The notes under the pieces were generated by a model. It was not told the DNA's origin and searched no databases. It was given only the letters and a program-made list of their open reading frames with translations. A program made the translations under genes and the position numbers. Below, piece by piece: positions 18,726 through 28,212 of a stretch of DNA of 64,000 nt. The stretch's first letter is position 1, and each line of letters begins with the position of its first letter. Source of the stretch: Vibrio sp. SCSIO 43136 (GTDB taxonomy: Bacteria > Pseudomonadota > Gammaproteobacteria > Enterobacterales > Vibrionaceae); NCBI RefSeq assembly GCF_023716565.1, contig NZ_CP071848.1:372001-436000 (forward strand), given 5' to 3'.

Positions 18726-19802
18726 ATGTCTAAGATCTTCGATTTCGTAAAACCAGGTGTTATCTCTGGTGACGACGTACAGAAAGTATTTGAAGTAGCA
18801 AAAGAAAACAAATTTGCTCTTCCAGCGGTTAACGTTGTAAACACTGACTCTGTAAACGCTGTACTGGAAGCAGCTTCTAAAGTTAAAGCTCCAGTAGTAG
18901 TTCAGTTCTCTAACGGTGGTGCTGCTTTCTTCGCTGGTAAAGGTCTGAAGCTAGAAGGTCAAGAAGCGCAAATCATGGGCGCAGTTGCAGGTGCGAAATA
19001 CGTACACGCTGTAGCTGAAGCTTACGGTGTGCCAGTAATTCTTCACACTGACCACGCAGCTAAGAAACTACTTCCTTGGATCGACGGTCTACTAGACGCT
19101 GGCGAAAAATTCTTCGCTGAAACTGGTAAGCCTCTATTCTCTTCTCACATGATCGACCTTTCTGAAGAGTCTCTAGAAGAAAACATCGAAATCTCAGCTA
19201 AATACCTAGAGCGTATGGCTAAGATGGGTATGACTCTAGAAATCGAACTAGGTTGTACTGGTGGTGAAGAAGACGGCGTAGACAACACTGATATGGACCA
19301 GTCTGAGCTATACACTTCTCCTGAAGACGTAGCTTACGCTTACGAGATCCTAAACGCAGTTAGCCCTCGTTTCACTATCGCTGCATCTTTCGGTAACGTA
19401 CACGGTGTATACAAGCCAGGTAACGTTGTTCTTACTCCAACTATCCTACGTGATTCTCAAGCACACTGTGCAGAGAAATTCGGTATCGCTGCGAACGCTC
19501 TAAACTTCGTATTCCACGGCGGTTCTGGTTCTTCTCAAGAAGAGATTGAAGAGTCAATCGGCTACGGTGTTATCAAAATGAACATCGATACTGATACTCA
19601 GTGGGCTACTTGGGATGGCGTTCGTGCATACGAAGCTGAAAACCGTGACTTCCTACAAGGTCAAATCGGTAACCCAACTGGTGATGACGCTCCAAACAAG
19701 AAATACTACGATCCACGCGTATGGCTACGTGCTGGTCAGTCTGGTATGGTTGCGCGTCTTGAGCAAGCATTTAAAGACCTTAACGCAATCGACGTACTAT
19801 AA
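18726..19802 (+). CDS. fbaA: Class II fructose-bisphosphate aldolase
   Basis: 358 residues from the ATG at 18726 (AGGA upstream); the usual class II length. Zinc-dependent aldolase of glycolysis and gluconeogenesis. Seen: PAVNVVNTDSVNAVLEAA (substrate), YGVPVILHTDHAAKKLLPW (zinc His and catalytic Asp, about 103-121), ELGCTGGEEDGVDN (about 180-193), FGNVHGVYKPGNV (zinc His) and FHGGSGS. Highly biased codon use. Has 136 bp upstream, with its own AT-rich leader. Confidence 0.97.
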   Translation: MSKIFDFVKPGVISGDDVQKVFEVAKENKFALPAVNVVNTDSVNAVLEAASKVKAPVVVQFSNGGAAFFAGKGLKLEGQEAQIMGAVAGAKYVHAVAEAYGVPVILHTDHAAKKLLPWIDGLLDAGEKFFAETGKPLFSSHMIDLSEESLEENIEISAKYLERMAKMGMTLEIELGCTGGEEDGVDNTDMDQSELYTSPEDVAYAYEILNAVSPRFTIAASFGNVHGVYKPGNVVLTPTILRDSQAHCAEKFGIAANALNFVFHGGSGSSQEEIEESIGYGVIKMNIDTDTQWATWDGVRAYEAENRDFLQGQIGNPTGDDAPNKKYYDPRVWLRAGQSGMVARLEQAFKDLNAIDVL

Positions 19803-19827
19803 TCTGTCGTAAGCGCTAAAGTTAATT

Positions 19828-19856
19828 AACCCACTCTTCGGAGTGGGTTTTTTTAT
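19828..19856 (+). terminator. fbaA terminator
   Basis: AACCCACTC-TTCG-GAGTGGGTTTTTTT, a UUCG tetraloop hairpin 26 bp after the stop. Confidence 0.9.
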
Positions 19857-19990
19857 ATCTTTCTCAAATTTATCATCCAAATGCTTGGTTTTTTGCTCTA
19901 ATATATAAATCGCATATGGTTCAGGTGTTTGTACTTCCCAGGGAAAGATACCAATCCAACTAATTATCTGATCAGCCTGGCTAGTCCATA

Positions 19991-20063
19991 TTTCCTCTAG
20001 CCGCGTCAGAAATCGTATCCCTAGTCCCAGCTAGGCATAAGATTTCTTCCTTGCTAGAGAAAA
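19991..20063. repeat. Long imperfect palindrome in the fbaA-mscS gap
   Basis: Three nested inverted segments: TTTCCTCTAG/CTAGAGAAAA (19991-20000, 20054-20063), GAAATC/GATTTC (20009-20014, 20041-20046) with TAT/ATA inside, and CCTAG/CTAGG (20020-20024, 20031-20035). A folded RNA or cruciform of about 73 nt would form. It has no T-run on either side. It could be a dispersed intergenic repeat or a structured leader of mscS. The rest of the 379-bp gap (19857-20181) shows nothing recognisable. Confidence 0.5.
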
Positions 20064-20181
20064 TCTGTCCGTCGCTATGCAAAATCACATAATTAGTCGT
20101 ATTGGTATGAGAAGTAGGTTATTTTCCGCATCTGCTGCCAAGGTAGCAAAAACATAACTAAATGAAGTAGAGGATGCTGTT

Positions 20182-21045
20182 ATGGCAAATGAAACATCGG
20201 TGGTGGACATCGAATTGGCGGAAAACGTCAATAAGCTCAACGAATGGATTACTGGCAATTCCGACCTGCTGATCCAGTACGGTGTGAATATCTTATCAGC
20301 GCTGCTGATCCTGTTTATCGGTAACATTGTTGTTAAAGCGGTAGCTGGCAGTGTGGCGAAAGTGCTGCATAAACGTAAAATGGATAAGGCGGTCGTTGAG
20401 TTTATTCACGGCATTGTCCGCTATACCTTGTTTGTAATTGTGCTGATAGCTGCACTTGGTCGAGTGGGTGTTCAAACTGCTTCTGTGGTAGCTGTAATTG
20501 GTGCGGCAGGTTTAGCGATTGGTTTAGCTCTGCAAGGCTCACTATCAAACTTTGCCGCTGGCGTATTGATCGTTGCGTTCCGTCCATTTAAATCTGGCGA
20601 CTATGTTGAGATTGGCGGTGTTGCAGGTTCGGTAGATTCGATTCAAATTTTCCAAACGATTTTGACCACACCAGATAACAAAATGGTTGTTGTGCCGAAC
20701 TCATCTGTGATTGGTAGCCCTATAACCAACTACTCGCGTCATAATACTCGCCGAATTGATCACGTGATTGGTGTGTCATACGGTGCAGATTTGAAGAAAA
20801 CTAAAGACGTGATTCGCCGTGTATTAGAGGCGGATGAGCGTATTTTAAAATCTCCTGGTATCCAAATTGGTGTATCAGCATTGGCAGACTCATCAGTGAA
20901 CTTCGTGGTTCGCCCATGGGTGAAAACTTCTGATTACTGGGACGTGTACTTTGATACGTTGCAAGCAATCAAAGAAGAGCTCGATAAAGAAGGTATTGAG
21001 ATTCCATTCCCGCAAATGGATGTGCATTTGTCTAAGCCTGAGTAA
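20182..21045 (+). CDS. mscS: MscS-type small-conductance mechanosensitive channel
   Basis: 287 residues, the same size as E. coli MscS (286). Three TM segments: about 29-52, 66-85 and 95-127, the third being the Gly/Ala-rich pore helix (VVAVIGAAGLAIGLALQGSLSNFAAGV region). The soluble MscS beta domain follows (FRPFKSGDYVEIGGVAG, VVVPNSSVIGSPITNYS). Releases osmolytes on hypo-osmotic shock. Follows fbaA as in V. cholerae. Confidence 0.95.
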   Translation: MANETSVVDIELAENVNKLNEWITGNSDLLIQYGVNILSALLILFIGNIVVKAVAGSVAKVLHKRKMDKAVVEFIHGIVRYTLFVIVLIAALGRVGVQTASVVAVIGAAGLAIGLALQGSLSNFAAGVLIVAFRPFKSGDYVEIGGVAGSVDSIQIFQTILTTPDNKMVVVPNSSVIGSPITNYSRHNTRRIDHVIGVSYGADLKKTKDVIRRVLEADERILKSPGIQIGVSALADSSVNFVVRPWVKTSDYWDVYFDTLQAIKEELDKEGIEIPFPQMDVHLSKPE

Positions 21046-21060
21046 TCACGGTTAGAATCT

Positions 21061-21093
21061 AAAAAGCGTCGACCAGTGTCGACGCTTTTTTTT
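21061..21093. terminator. Bidirectional terminator between mscS and the YbaK-like gene
   Basis: AAAAAGCGTCGAC-CAGT-GTCGACGCTTTTTTTT, perfect arms with A and T tracts on both sides, between convergent genes. Confidence 0.9.
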
Positions 21094-21094
21094 G

Positions 21095-21592
21095 TTAGTG
21101 CTCTAGCCAAAGTACTGTATTTGGTAGGGTGGCTAGCACTTTATGAAGATGCTCTGTTGCGAACCCTATGGTCTTATCTGGGTGGCCTGGCGTGTAGAGT
21201 AGCTCATTATGGCGGGCTTGAATAAGCTTGGTATCCACCACGATACATATCTCTTGTGGTAAACCAAATGGACAGACGGCTCCTGCAACACAACCAGTCA
21301 CCTGTGACATTTCTTGATCATCACAAATAGAGACTCTTTTTCCTAGCAACGACTTGAGTGCTTTGGAATCAAGACGGCTGTCCTTATCGGTCAGGTAGAG
21401 TGCATAGCCCCCGCCTTTGATACGTAAAAAAAGGCTCTTGCTATGAGTTCCGTTCCAACCAAGCGATTTAGCCACTTTGACATCGGTTTCAAAGTCCAAA
21501 ATTGGTTCGTGCTGCCAAAGCTGGTAGGGAACATCAATCTTATTGAACAGTGCCAGATTGAATTGGTAAATAGTCTCTAATGAATGACTCAT
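21095..21592 (-). CDS. YbaK/aminoacyl-tRNA deacylase domain protein (ProX/PrdX-like)
   Basis: 165 residues from the ATG at 21592, which overlaps the argO stop (ATGA); an upstream in-frame ATG at 21610 lies further inside argO. YbaK/ProRS-INS fold: the Lys in THSKSLFLRIKGG is the family's catalytic-type residue, followed by YALYLTDKDSRLD and GCVAGAVCPFGLP. Length and the N-terminal extension resemble the PrdX/ProXp-type trans-editing deacylases that clear misacylated tRNA; the substrate cannot be told from sequence alone. Co-transcribed with argO. Confidence 0.8.
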   Translation of the reverse strand: MSHSLETIYQFNLALFNKIDVPYQLWQHEPILDFETDVKVAKSLGWNGTHSKSLFLRIKGGGYALYLTDKDSRLDSKALKSLLGKRVSICDDQEMSQVTGCVAGAVCPFGLPQEICIVVDTKLIQARHNELLYTPGHPDKTIGFATEHLHKVLATLPNTVLWLEH

Positions 21593-22221
21593 AACATGTA
21601 CTTGACCCATAGTCCTTTAGTGAGCACGAAGGCGATGATAAACATCATAGCTGCAACTGCAATGTCGATGCCACACTTTACGTTGGGCTTAGATAGAGTA
21701 GGGCCAAGTTTCGCCGCTCCAAATGACAAGCTATAGAACCAAACAAATGAAGCCATGATGGTACCAATTGCAAAAGCGATTCGGTCATTGCCTTCAAATT
21801 GGCCGCCGATTGAACCTAAGATCACCACAGTATCAAGGTATAGGTGTGGGTTAAGCACGGTGACCGCAAGCGCACCCAAAACCACAGCCCTTTTACCACG
21901 AGCAGTCATCTGTTTTTTCGACTCTTCGCTGGTCGGAGAGCGAAATGCACTTCTTAAGGATAAGAAACCGTAGACGGATAGGAAAGCAATGCCACCTAAA
22001 GTCACTGAAGTGAGTAGGGTTTCATTTTGAGATAGAACTGCACCGCCACCAAACACACCCAGCGAAATAAAAAATGCGTCAAGAAAGCTACAAACGGTTG
22101 CTGTGGTTAGGTGATGATTGCGTTTAATGCCTTGATTTAAAACGTACGCGTTTTGTGCGCCGATTGGAATGATCATGGTGGCGCCTAGACCAAAACCTTG
22201 TAATAAAACCCACAAGCTCAT
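21589..22221 (-). CDS. argO: ArgO, LysE-family arginine exporter
   Basis: 210 residues with about six TM segments. The LysE signature IIPIGAQNAYVLNQGIKRNHH is at residues 17-37 and the central cytoplasmic loop (FRSPTSEESKKQMTARGKRA) is charged. Exports arginine and probably the toxic analogue canavanine. Divergent from argP, its usual activator, with a palindromic site in the intergenic region. Confidence 0.93.
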   Translation of the reverse strand: MSLWVLLQGFGLGATMIIPIGAQNAYVLNQGIKRNHHLTTATVCSFLDAFFISLGVFGGGAVLSQNETLLTSVTLGGIAFLSVYGFLSLRSAFRSPTSEESKKQMTARGKRAVVLGALAVTVLNPHLYLDTVVILGSIGGQFEGNDRIAFAIGTIMASFVWFYSLSFGAAKLGPTLSKPNVKCGIDIAVAAMMFIIAFVLTKGLWVKYML

Positions 22222-22314
22222 GGCGATTTCCTTAAAAATGTTTGAGGTTAAAAAGAGAGTGGGCTAAGACTATCTCAGTTCACGAAATAAATTAAACTAA
22301 TAATTTTAATGCCA

Positions 22315-22331
22315 CATAAGTTAAACTTATG
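22315..22331. promoter_or_regulatory. LysR-type operator in the argO-argP gap
   Basis: CATAAGTT-A-AACTTATG, a perfect palindrome apart from its central base, containing the T-N11-A spacing of LysR-type regulator sites. It lies 28 bp upstream of the argP ATG and 94 bp upstream of argO. A role in ArgP autoregulation and argO activation is inferred. Confidence 0.55.
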
Positions 22332-22358
22332 TCGTTGTAATGGAGGCAAGGAGTAAAG

Positions 22359-23252
22359 ATGAGAGGCTTAGATTACCGTTGGATTGAAGCACTTGATTTG
22401 GTGATCGAGCTGCGCGGTTTCGAGCGTGCGGCAGAAAAGTTATGTATTTCCCAATCGGCAGTCTCTCAGCGAGTAAAGCAACTGGAGAAGTGGTTGGCAC
22501 AACCTGTTTTAGTGCGAGAGCAACCCCCAAGACCTACTCTGGCCGGACAGCAATTATTAGCACTCTATCGCCGAGTATGTTTGCTAGAACAAGAACTCTT
22601 GCCAGAGCTTAATCCGGATGATGAGCGTCCGTTATCGGTAAGCATAGCAACCAATGCTGATAGTCTCGCTACTTGGCTAATCCCAAGTGTGCAAAACTTG
22701 TTGATGCAAAAGCGTGTTGCGCTGAACTTGATCGTTGATGATGAAGGACGAACGATAGACAAACTTCGCAGCGGGGAGGTGGTAGGTGCTATCAGCCTAG
22801 AATCACAGCCGATGTCAGGATGTGATGCGGACTACTTAGGACGAGTTGATTATTTGTGTGTTGCCAGCCCAGAGTTTTACGAACATTACTTTCCAGAAGG
22901 CGTTACTCGCGAAGCTTTATTGAAGGCGCCAGCAGTGGCTTTTGACCAGCATGATGATATGCACGAGCGTTTTATTCACCAGCATTTCAATTTGCCCTAC
23001 GGCAGTGTGCTGAAACATACGGTTCGCAGTTCGGAAGCTTTCGTCAAGTTAGCCCTGGCTGGGGTTGCTTACTGCCTGATCCCAAGGCAACAAATCGAGC
23101 AAGAGCTTGCCGATGGTGAGTTGATTAATATTACGCCTAATTTTTTACTGTCAGTGAGAATGTATTGGCATCACTGGCAGCTGGAAAGCGGGGTGCTAAA
23201 AGAGATCTCTCAGGCGATAATTAAGTATGCGAGGACTCACTTACCTCAGTAA
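22359..23252 (+). CDS. argP: ArgP (IciA), LysR-type regulator
   Basis: 297 residues, identical in length to E. coli ArgP. N-terminal winged helix: [33 protein letters not shown] (about 9-41), then a periplasmic-binding-like effector domain. ArgP senses arginine and lysine, activating argO with arginine. The ATG follows GGAGG-like sequence (TGGAGGCAAGGAGTAAAG). The divergent arrangement with argO supports the specific assignment. Confidence 0.93.
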   Translation: MRGLDYRWIEALDLVIELRGFERAAEKLCISQSAVSQRVKQLEKWLAQPVLVREQPPRPTLAGQQLLALYRRVCLLEQELLPELNPDDERPLSVSIATNADSLATWLIPSVQNLLMQKRVALNLIVDDEGRTIDKLRSGEVVGAISLESQPMSGCDADYLGRVDYLCVASPEFYEHYFPEGVTREALLKAPAVAFDQHDDMHERFIHQHFNLPYGSVLKHTVRSSEAFVKLALAGVAYCLIPRQQIEQELADGELINITPNFLLSVRMYWHHWQLESGVLKEISQAIIKYARTHLPQ

Positions 23253-23336
23253 AAGTTCTGTCAATTGTCAGCTTTGATACTGCTAGTTGCGCCAATACGT
23301 GTCTAAAATAGCCACATAAGATGTTGGAGTGACGAA

Positions 23337-24026
23337 ATGAAGAATAAAACGATTATGGCTCTGTTGCTTGCTGCGGTCACAGCACTGCCAGTAGCGGCTG
23401 CAGATGTTGATTTTCCTCATCTATCAACGACCGGATATGGGGAAGTGGTTGCTGTGCCAGATATGGCCGTGATCCAAGTGCAAGTCGAAGAGACGATGTT
23501 AAGCGCTGAACAGGCAAAGCAAGAAGTAGATAAAGCGGTTGAGGCGTTCATTACTCGTCTCACTACAGAAGGTGTCGAGCGAGATGATATCGCTGCTGCA
23601 AACTTGTACCTTTCACCGCAATACCATTATCCGAAAGCGGGCAAAGCCGAGTTGGTCGGTTACCGAGCCACTCGCAGCGTAACGGTGACGGTGGATGACT
23701 TGCAAAACCTTAATCGATACCTTGAAGGGGCGTTAGGTGATGGGATCAATACTATCGATAGTATTGAGTTGCAGGTGAAAGATTCCGATAAGTATCAGCA
23801 ATTGGCGCGAGATGCAGCCATCAAAGATGCGATGGATAAGGCTAAGTCACTAGCGAAAGGCTTTGAGATGTCACTGGATGGTGTTTGGCGTATTGAGTAC
23901 CACAATGCTTTCCAGCGCCCAGTAAAGCGTGCCGCAAGAATGGCGGCGGAGTCGATGTCTGATAGCTATCAAGATACAGCGATCAAGATCCGTGACCAAG
24001 TAAACGTGACCTATAAAATAAAGTAG
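23337..24026 (+). CDS. SIMPL-domain (DUF541) periplasmic protein, YggE-like
   Basis: 229 residues with a Sec signal peptide (MKNKTIMALLLAAVTALPVAAA, cut near 22). SIMPL/DUF541 features: LSTTGYGEVVAVPDMAVIQV at the mature start, LYLSPQYHY, VGYRATRSVTVTV and LARDAAIKDAMDKAKSLAKG. E. coli YggE, also beside argO/argP, reduces endogenous oxidative stress; the mechanism is unknown. The family may form pore-like rings. Confidence 0.9.
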   Translation: MKNKTIMALLLAAVTALPVAAADVDFPHLSTTGYGEVVAVPDMAVIQVQVEETMLSAEQAKQEVDKAVEAFITRLTTEGVERDDIAAANLYLSPQYHYPKAGKAELVGYRATRSVTVTVDDLQNLNRYLEGALGDGINTIDSIELQVKDSDKYQQLARDAAIKDAMDKAKSLAKGFEMSLDGVWRIEYHNAFQRPVKRAARMAAESMSDSYQDTAIKIRDQVNVTYKIK

Positions 24027-24041
24027 CGTTAAACCCAATCT

Positions 24042-24076
24042 AAAAGGGCAGCCAATTGGCTGCCCTTTGTTTTAAT
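24042..24076. terminator. Bidirectional terminator, SIMPL gene and serA
   Basis: AAAGGGCAGCC-AATT-GGCTGCCCTTT-GTTTT between convergent genes; A-rich on the left for the serA direction. Confidence 0.85.
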
Positions 24077-24090
24077 CGGTGCGTTACCAA

Positions 24091-25320
24091 TTAGTGCAAT
24101 AGTCGAGCACGGATTGTGCCTTCAATTTGTTTCAGTTTTGCTAATGCTTCTTCTGAGCGATCAGATTCCACGTCGATAACGACATAACCCATATCAGAGG
24201 TCGTTTGTAGGTATTGACCAGCGATGTTGATGCCTTCATCAGCAAAGATGGTGTTGATTTGAGTCAGAATACCAGGGCGGTTCTTGTGGATGTGCAGCAA
24301 GCGAGAAGTGTCTCTGTGCTCTGGTAGAGATACTTCTGGGAAGTTTACGCAAGAAAGTGTCGAACCATTATCTGAGTATTTGGCCAGTTTACCCGCAACT
24401 TCTACACCGATATTTTCCTGCGCTTCTTGCGTCGAGCCACCGATGTGCGGTGTCAGGATCACGTTGTCGTATTGCATCAGTGGTGTTTCGAATGGGTCAG
24501 CATTCGTTTTTGGTTCAACAGGGAAAACGTCGACGGCCGCCCCAGCAAGATGACCTGACTCAATCGCACCACATAGCGCAGGGATATCCACCACGGTACC
24601 ACGCGCCGCATTGATGAATACCGAACCTGGTTTCATGCGAGCAAATTCCGCTTCACCCATGATGTTTTTAGTTTCTGGCGTTTCTGGTACGTGCAGCGTG
24701 ATCACATCACACTTGTTGAGTAGCTCACTCATGGTATGAACTTGCGTTGCGTTACCTAGCGACAACTTGTTTTCGATATCGTAGAAGTAAACGCGCATGC
24801 CAAGGTTTTCTGCGATGATACCAAGCTGAGTACCGATATGACCGTAACCGATGATGCCTAAACGCTTACCACGTGCTTCGTACGAGTTGTCAGCACTTTT
24901 TTTCCAAATGCCACGGTGAGCAAGGGCGTTCTTCTCTGGAATGCCACGTAGCAAAAGCAAGATTTGACCCAAAACGAGCTCAGCAACACTACGAGTGTTT
25001 GAGAATGGGGCGTTAAATACTGGGATGCCTCGTGTTGCTGCAGCCTTTAGGTCTACTTGGTTAGTGCCGATACAGAAACAGCCAACAGCGACCAGCTTTT
25101 CTGCCGCAGCAAAGACTTCTTCAGTCAGGTTAGTACGAGAACGAATACCGACAAAGTGACAATCTTTAATTGCCTCTTTTAGCTCATCACCGGATAGCGA
25201 CCCTTTGTGGTACTCAATGTTTGAGTAACCAGCAGCTTGAAGCACCTCAACAGAAGATGGGTGAAGTCCTTCCAGAAGGAGGATCTTAATTTTGTCTTTT
25301 TCCAGTGATACTTTGCTCAT
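24091..25320 (-). CDS. serA: SerA, D-3-phosphoglycerate dehydrogenase
   Basis: 409 residues (E. coli 410). First step of serine synthesis from 3-phosphoglycerate. Begins with the SLEKDKIKILLLEGLH start, NAD site LGIIGYGHIGTQLGI (about 154-168), catalytic HIGGSTQEAQENIG (about 292-305), and a C-terminal ACT domain (LLHIHKNRPGILTQINTIF) that binds serine for feedback inhibition. It lies 343 bp downstream of rpiA with a terminator between, so it is probably transcribed on its own. Confidence 0.97.
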   Translation of the reverse strand: MSKVSLEKDKIKILLLEGLHPSSVEVLQAAGYSNIEYHKGSLSGDELKEAIKDCHFVGIRSRTNLTEEVFAAAEKLVAVGCFCIGTNQVDLKAAATRGIPVFNAPFSNTRSVAELVLGQILLLLRGIPEKNALAHRGIWKKSADNSYEARGKRLGIIGYGHIGTQLGIIAENLGMRVYFYDIENKLSLGNATQVHTMSELLNKCDVITLHVPETPETKNIMGEAEFARMKPGSVFINAARGTVVDIPALCGAIESGHLAGAAVDVFPVEPKTNADPFETPLMQYDNVILTPHIGGSTQEAQENIGVEVAGKLAKYSDNGSTLSCVNFPEVSLPEHRDTSRLLHIHKNRPGILTQINTIFADEGINIAGQYLQTTSDMGYVVIDVESDRSEEALAKLKQIEGTIRARLLH

Positions 25321-25523
25321 CGATTATTATCCTTAATAGTCTTTTCAGAAGGGCTAAATCCAACTCCACAGATCAAGCATTCCCGGTGTCCATAGCGGCT
25401 AAATAGGTCGAGTTGGTAAAACGCACTGCGGGAAGTTTGTGCGTTGCTCAATAAAGTAACAAAAAAATTCTGCTAGGGGTAAGAAAATTACGGAATATAG
25501 AATAATTTTTCATCTCTGGAATG

Positions 25524-25551
25524 AAAAAGCGGCGCTTGATAGCGCCGCTTG
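25524..25551 (-). terminator. rpiA terminator
   Basis: Minus strand AAGCGGCGCT-ATCA-AGCGCCGCTTTTTC, 30 bp after the rpiA stop. Confidence 0.85.
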
Positions 25552-25580
25552 AAATCTAGTAACAATAACCTGAGTAAAAC

Positions 25581-26237
25581 TTACTCTTCGATTTTTGCAC
25601 CTTCAGGGGTGCCAGTGATAACTACGTCAGCACCACGTGCAGCAAATAGACCCACAGTGACAACACCAGCGATAGCGTTGATCTGCTTTTCCATCTCCTT
25701 AGGGTCAGTGATTTGCATGCCGTGAACATCTAGGATGATGTTGCCGTTGTCGGTCACACAGCCTTCACGGTACGCAGGGTCGCCACCAAGCTTCACTAGC
25801 TCACGTGCTACATAAGAGCGAGCCATTGGGATAACTTCAACGGGTAGCGGGAATTGACCCAGAACGTCAACGCCTTTGGTGCCATCAACGATACAGATGA
25901 ATTTGTCTGCGATTGCAGCAACAATCTTTTCACGAGTCAGAGCAGCACCACCACCTTTGATCATGTCACGAGTCGGGTTGATCTCGTCTGCACCATCCAC
26001 GTAAACATCAAGTTTTGCCACGTCGTTAGCATCAAATACTTCGATACCCAGCTCTTTTAGCTTTTCAGTTGAAGCGATAGAGCTTGAAACAGCACCTTTA
26101 ATGTCGTCTTTAATAGAGCCCAGTGCGTCGATGAAGTGATTCACAGTAGAGCCAGTACCTACACCAACAATGCTATCTTTTTCTACATACTTAAGCGCGG
26201 CCCAACCAGCGGCTTTTTTCATTTCATCTTGCGTCAT
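25581..26237 (-). CDS. rpiA: RpiA, ribose-5-phosphate isomerase A
   Basis: 218 residues from the ATG at 26237 (CAGGAG 7 nt upstream); 20 additional upstream codons are open but overlap nothing conserved. Interconverts ribose-5-P and ribulose-5-P. Motifs: [16 protein letters not shown] (substrate loop), [12 protein letters not shown] (catalytic Asp), [15 protein letters not shown] and [17 protein letters not shown]. Downstream of ygfA, upstream of serA, as in E. coli. Confidence 0.97.
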   Translation of the reverse strand: MTQDEMKKAAGWAALKYVEKDSIVGVGTGSTVNHFIDALGSIKDDIKGAVSSSIASTEKLKELGIEVFDANDVAKLDVYVDGADEINPTRDMIKGGGAALTREKIVAAIADKFICIVDGTKGVDVLGQFPLPVEVIPMARSYVARELVKLGGDPAYREGCVTDNGNIILDVHGMQITDPKEMEKQINAIAGVVTVGLFAARGADVVITGTPEGAKIEE

Positions 26238-26278
26238 GTCTATCTCCTGAGGGTAAGTTGCGGCGCGATTATAGCTTG

Positions 26279-26887
26279 TTAGCAATCGATTTCCCAACCC
26301 CAGATTTTATTTGGGGTAAAAATTTTATCCAATGGAATATCCCAACTTTCACATGGCAGCTTTGCTACTTGTTGGCATTCATGGGCAAGGCCAATGGAAC
26401 GGGTATTTGAGCGCAGCGTTGACCAACTGGCTAAGGTGCGATCGTAATAACCGCCACCCATGCCCATTCGGTTACCTTCGGCGTCAAAGGCGACCAAGGG
26501 AGTAAAGATAATATCGATTTGCGCTAATGGAATGATTTGGGTTGCATCCAGTTTAGGTTCCAAAATCTTATATCGATTTTCGACCATTACACTTTGTTTG
26601 CTATAGCGTAGAAACAGTAGCTCACCTTGAGAGAATGGGTGGATCACTGGAAGCACCACTTGATGGCCTTGCTGCCATAACCATTCAATAACAGGTTGAG
26701 TATCAATCTCTCCGTCGGCACTAAGATAGAGTGCTAGTGTTAGCTTTGGCGAGTCACTAATTTGGTGTTTTACTTGTTCGAGAAGCTTGGTTGCAGCGGC
26801 CTGTTGCTGCATAGGGCTAAGGGCTCGCCGCGCTTGGCGAATTTGTTGTCTAATAGACTGGCGTTCGAGTTGACTTAGCTGTGTCAT
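26279..26887 (-). CDS. ygfA: YgfA, 5-formyltetrahydrofolate cyclo-ligase
   Basis: 202 residues or so from the ATG at 26887; upstream in-frame codons are in the 6S RNA gene and are rejected. ATP-dependent conversion of 5-formyl-THF to 5,10-methenyl-THF. Signatures: [13 protein letters not shown] (N-terminal helix), [17 protein letters not shown] and the C-terminal [13 protein letters not shown] (about 140-152). The 6S RNA-ygfA pair is a conserved co-transcription unit in gammaproteobacteria. Confidence 0.93.
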   Translation of the reverse strand: MTQLSQLERQSIRQQIRQARRALSPMQQQAAATKLLEQVKHQISDSPKLTLALYLSADGEIDTQPVIEWLWQQGHQVVLPVIHPFSQGELLFLRYSKQSVMVENRYKILEPKLDATQIIPLAQIDIIFTPLVAFDAEGNRMGMGGGYYDRTLASWSTLRSNTRSIGLAHECQQVAKLPCESWDIPLDKIFTPNKIWGWEIDC

Positions 26888-26891
26888 AAGA

Positions 26892-27075
26892 GGGTACCCC
26901 AGAGTGCCGTTGAGGATTGTGGCCCTTGAACCAGCTGGTTCAAGGCGGATCAGCAAGGACAACCGTAGGCTTCTCGATGCGAGTCGAGCTTGCTCAATAG
27001 TCACCGAATACTAACCCTTGGGTATTGCTTATCGGCTCAGGGACTTAAATCCGCTGACGCACACTCCAGGGTAAA
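26892..27075 (-). ncRNA. ssrS: 6S RNA
   Basis: About 184 nt on the minus strand directly after zapA and before ygfA, its conserved location. Terminal stem ACCCTGGAGTG / CACTCTGGGGT; internal segments match the enteric 6S RNA: CCCTGAGCCGATA, GCAAGCTCG...CGAGAAGCCT, and the hairpin CCTTGAACC-AGCT-GGTTCAAGG. 6S RNA mimics an open promoter and sequesters sigma-70 RNA polymerase in stationary phase. The ends are estimated to within a few bases. Confidence 0.9.
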
Positions 27076-27076
27076 A

Positions 27077-27385
27077 CTATTTTTGGTTTTGGCCCACATT
27101 CATCAATGCACTTTCAAGTGCTTGATCGAGCTTCTCCATACGCTCAGTGATTTGGTGATTTTGGCCATCCACTTGTTGCTTTGACGTGTGCAATTCATAA
27201 CACACATTCAATGCGGCAAATGTCAGTAACTTCTCAACGTTAGACACCTGAGTTTTTTCAGACATAGATTTTAAACGAGCATCCAGATCAAGAGCAGCTT
27301 GGATCAAGGCATCTTCTTCACCTGCTGGGCAGTTTACCCGAGTGACTTTGCCTAAAATTTCTACTTCAACCGCTTGATTACTCAT
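27077..27385 (-). CDS. zapA: ZapA, cell division protein
   Basis: 102 residues. FtsZ-ring-associated protein that cross-links FtsZ filaments. Begins with the beta strand AVEVEILGKVTRVNCPAGEEDAL, then LDARLKSMSEKTQVSNVEKLLTFAALNVCYEL, and a C-terminal coiled coil. Immediately upstream of the 6S RNA gene, as in E. coli, and divergent from ygfB across 236 bp. Confidence 0.93.
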   Translation of the reverse strand: MSNQAVEVEILGKVTRVNCPAGEEDALIQAALDLDARLKSMSEKTQVSNVEKLLTFAALNVCYELHTSKQQVDGQNHQITERMEKLDQALESALMNVGQNQK

Positions 27386-27621
27386 GAAATTCGCTCTTTT
27401 GTCCTTAACTTTCGGTCTAAAACGGTGTTTTTGTTACCGAGACAGAGACTATAGAAAATGCCGATCTAAGATTCAAGCATTAAACCCACGCTTTGCCAAT
27501 TTGGTGCGCTAAGCTGACAGTTATTCGACAGTTTGCCCAATTGCTGCGCAGAATTGATTCCTCCCCACTGGGGTAAGTGGTAGCATAAAGTTATCTTTTC
27601 TTCATTGATGCAGTATTTAAC

Positions 27622-28188
27622 ATGAGCGATAACTCTCTTCCTCAATACGACCAAGTCGCTGAGCAACTAAAGCAAGCCCACTTAGCCGTCACACCAGCAG
27701 AAATGCATGGATTATTGGTAGGCATGCTAAGTGGTGGATTGAGCGTAGGTGACACCAGTTGGCAACCTTTGGTGTTTGACTACACCAATGATGGTATGTC
27801 TTGGCCCGTTGCGATGACGGACAGCGCTGAAGCGGTGTTAAAAACCAGTGCTAAAGAGCTTTCAGAGAATGATTTTGAACTAAGCATGTTACTGGCTCAA
27901 GAAGATGACCTTTTTGCATACGCAGACAGTGTTTGCGAGTGGGTGAATCACTTTATTTCGGGCCTTGGTTTGATTAATGCCAACCTGAATAAAGCACCGG
28001 AGGATGTCAAAGAGGCTTTAGCTGACCTTGAAGAAATTGCCAAGCTTGGCATTGACGAAGACGACGACATGCAAGAACAAGCGGTATTGATGGAGCAAGT
28101 GGTTGAACACGTCAAGGCGTGTGTATTGACCATCCATATTGAATTTGGCAGCAAACCTAAGCAAGAAAGCAAACCGACTATTCATTAA
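27622..28188 (+). CDS. ygfB: YgfB, UPF0149 (YecA-like) protein
   Basis: 188 residues, all-helical acidic UPF0149 protein. Seen: [18 protein letters not shown] (about 27-44), [12 protein letters not shown] and the acidic [18 protein letters not shown]. In Pseudomonas aeruginosa a YgfB protein modulates ampDh3 and antibiotic resistance; the function in vibrios is unknown. It heads the ubiquinone oxygenase cluster. Confidence 0.9.
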   Translation: MSDNSLPQYDQVAEQLKQAHLAVTPAEMHGLLVGMLSGGLSVGDTSWQPLVFDYTNDGMSWPVAMTDSAEAVLKTSAKELSENDFELSMLLAQEDDLFAYADSVCEWVNHFISGLGLINANLNKAPEDVKEALADLEEIAKLGIDEDDDMQEQAVLMEQVVEHVKACVLTIHIEFGSKPKQESKPTIH

Positions 28189-28212
28189 CAGGAAGTTACT
28201 AACAGGAAAGAG

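Noticed and set aside
26888..27004. N-terminal extension of YgfA starting at a GTG at 27004
   Set aside because: These 39 codons lie inside the 6S RNA gene and have no similarity to the family; the ATG at 26887 matches the known length.
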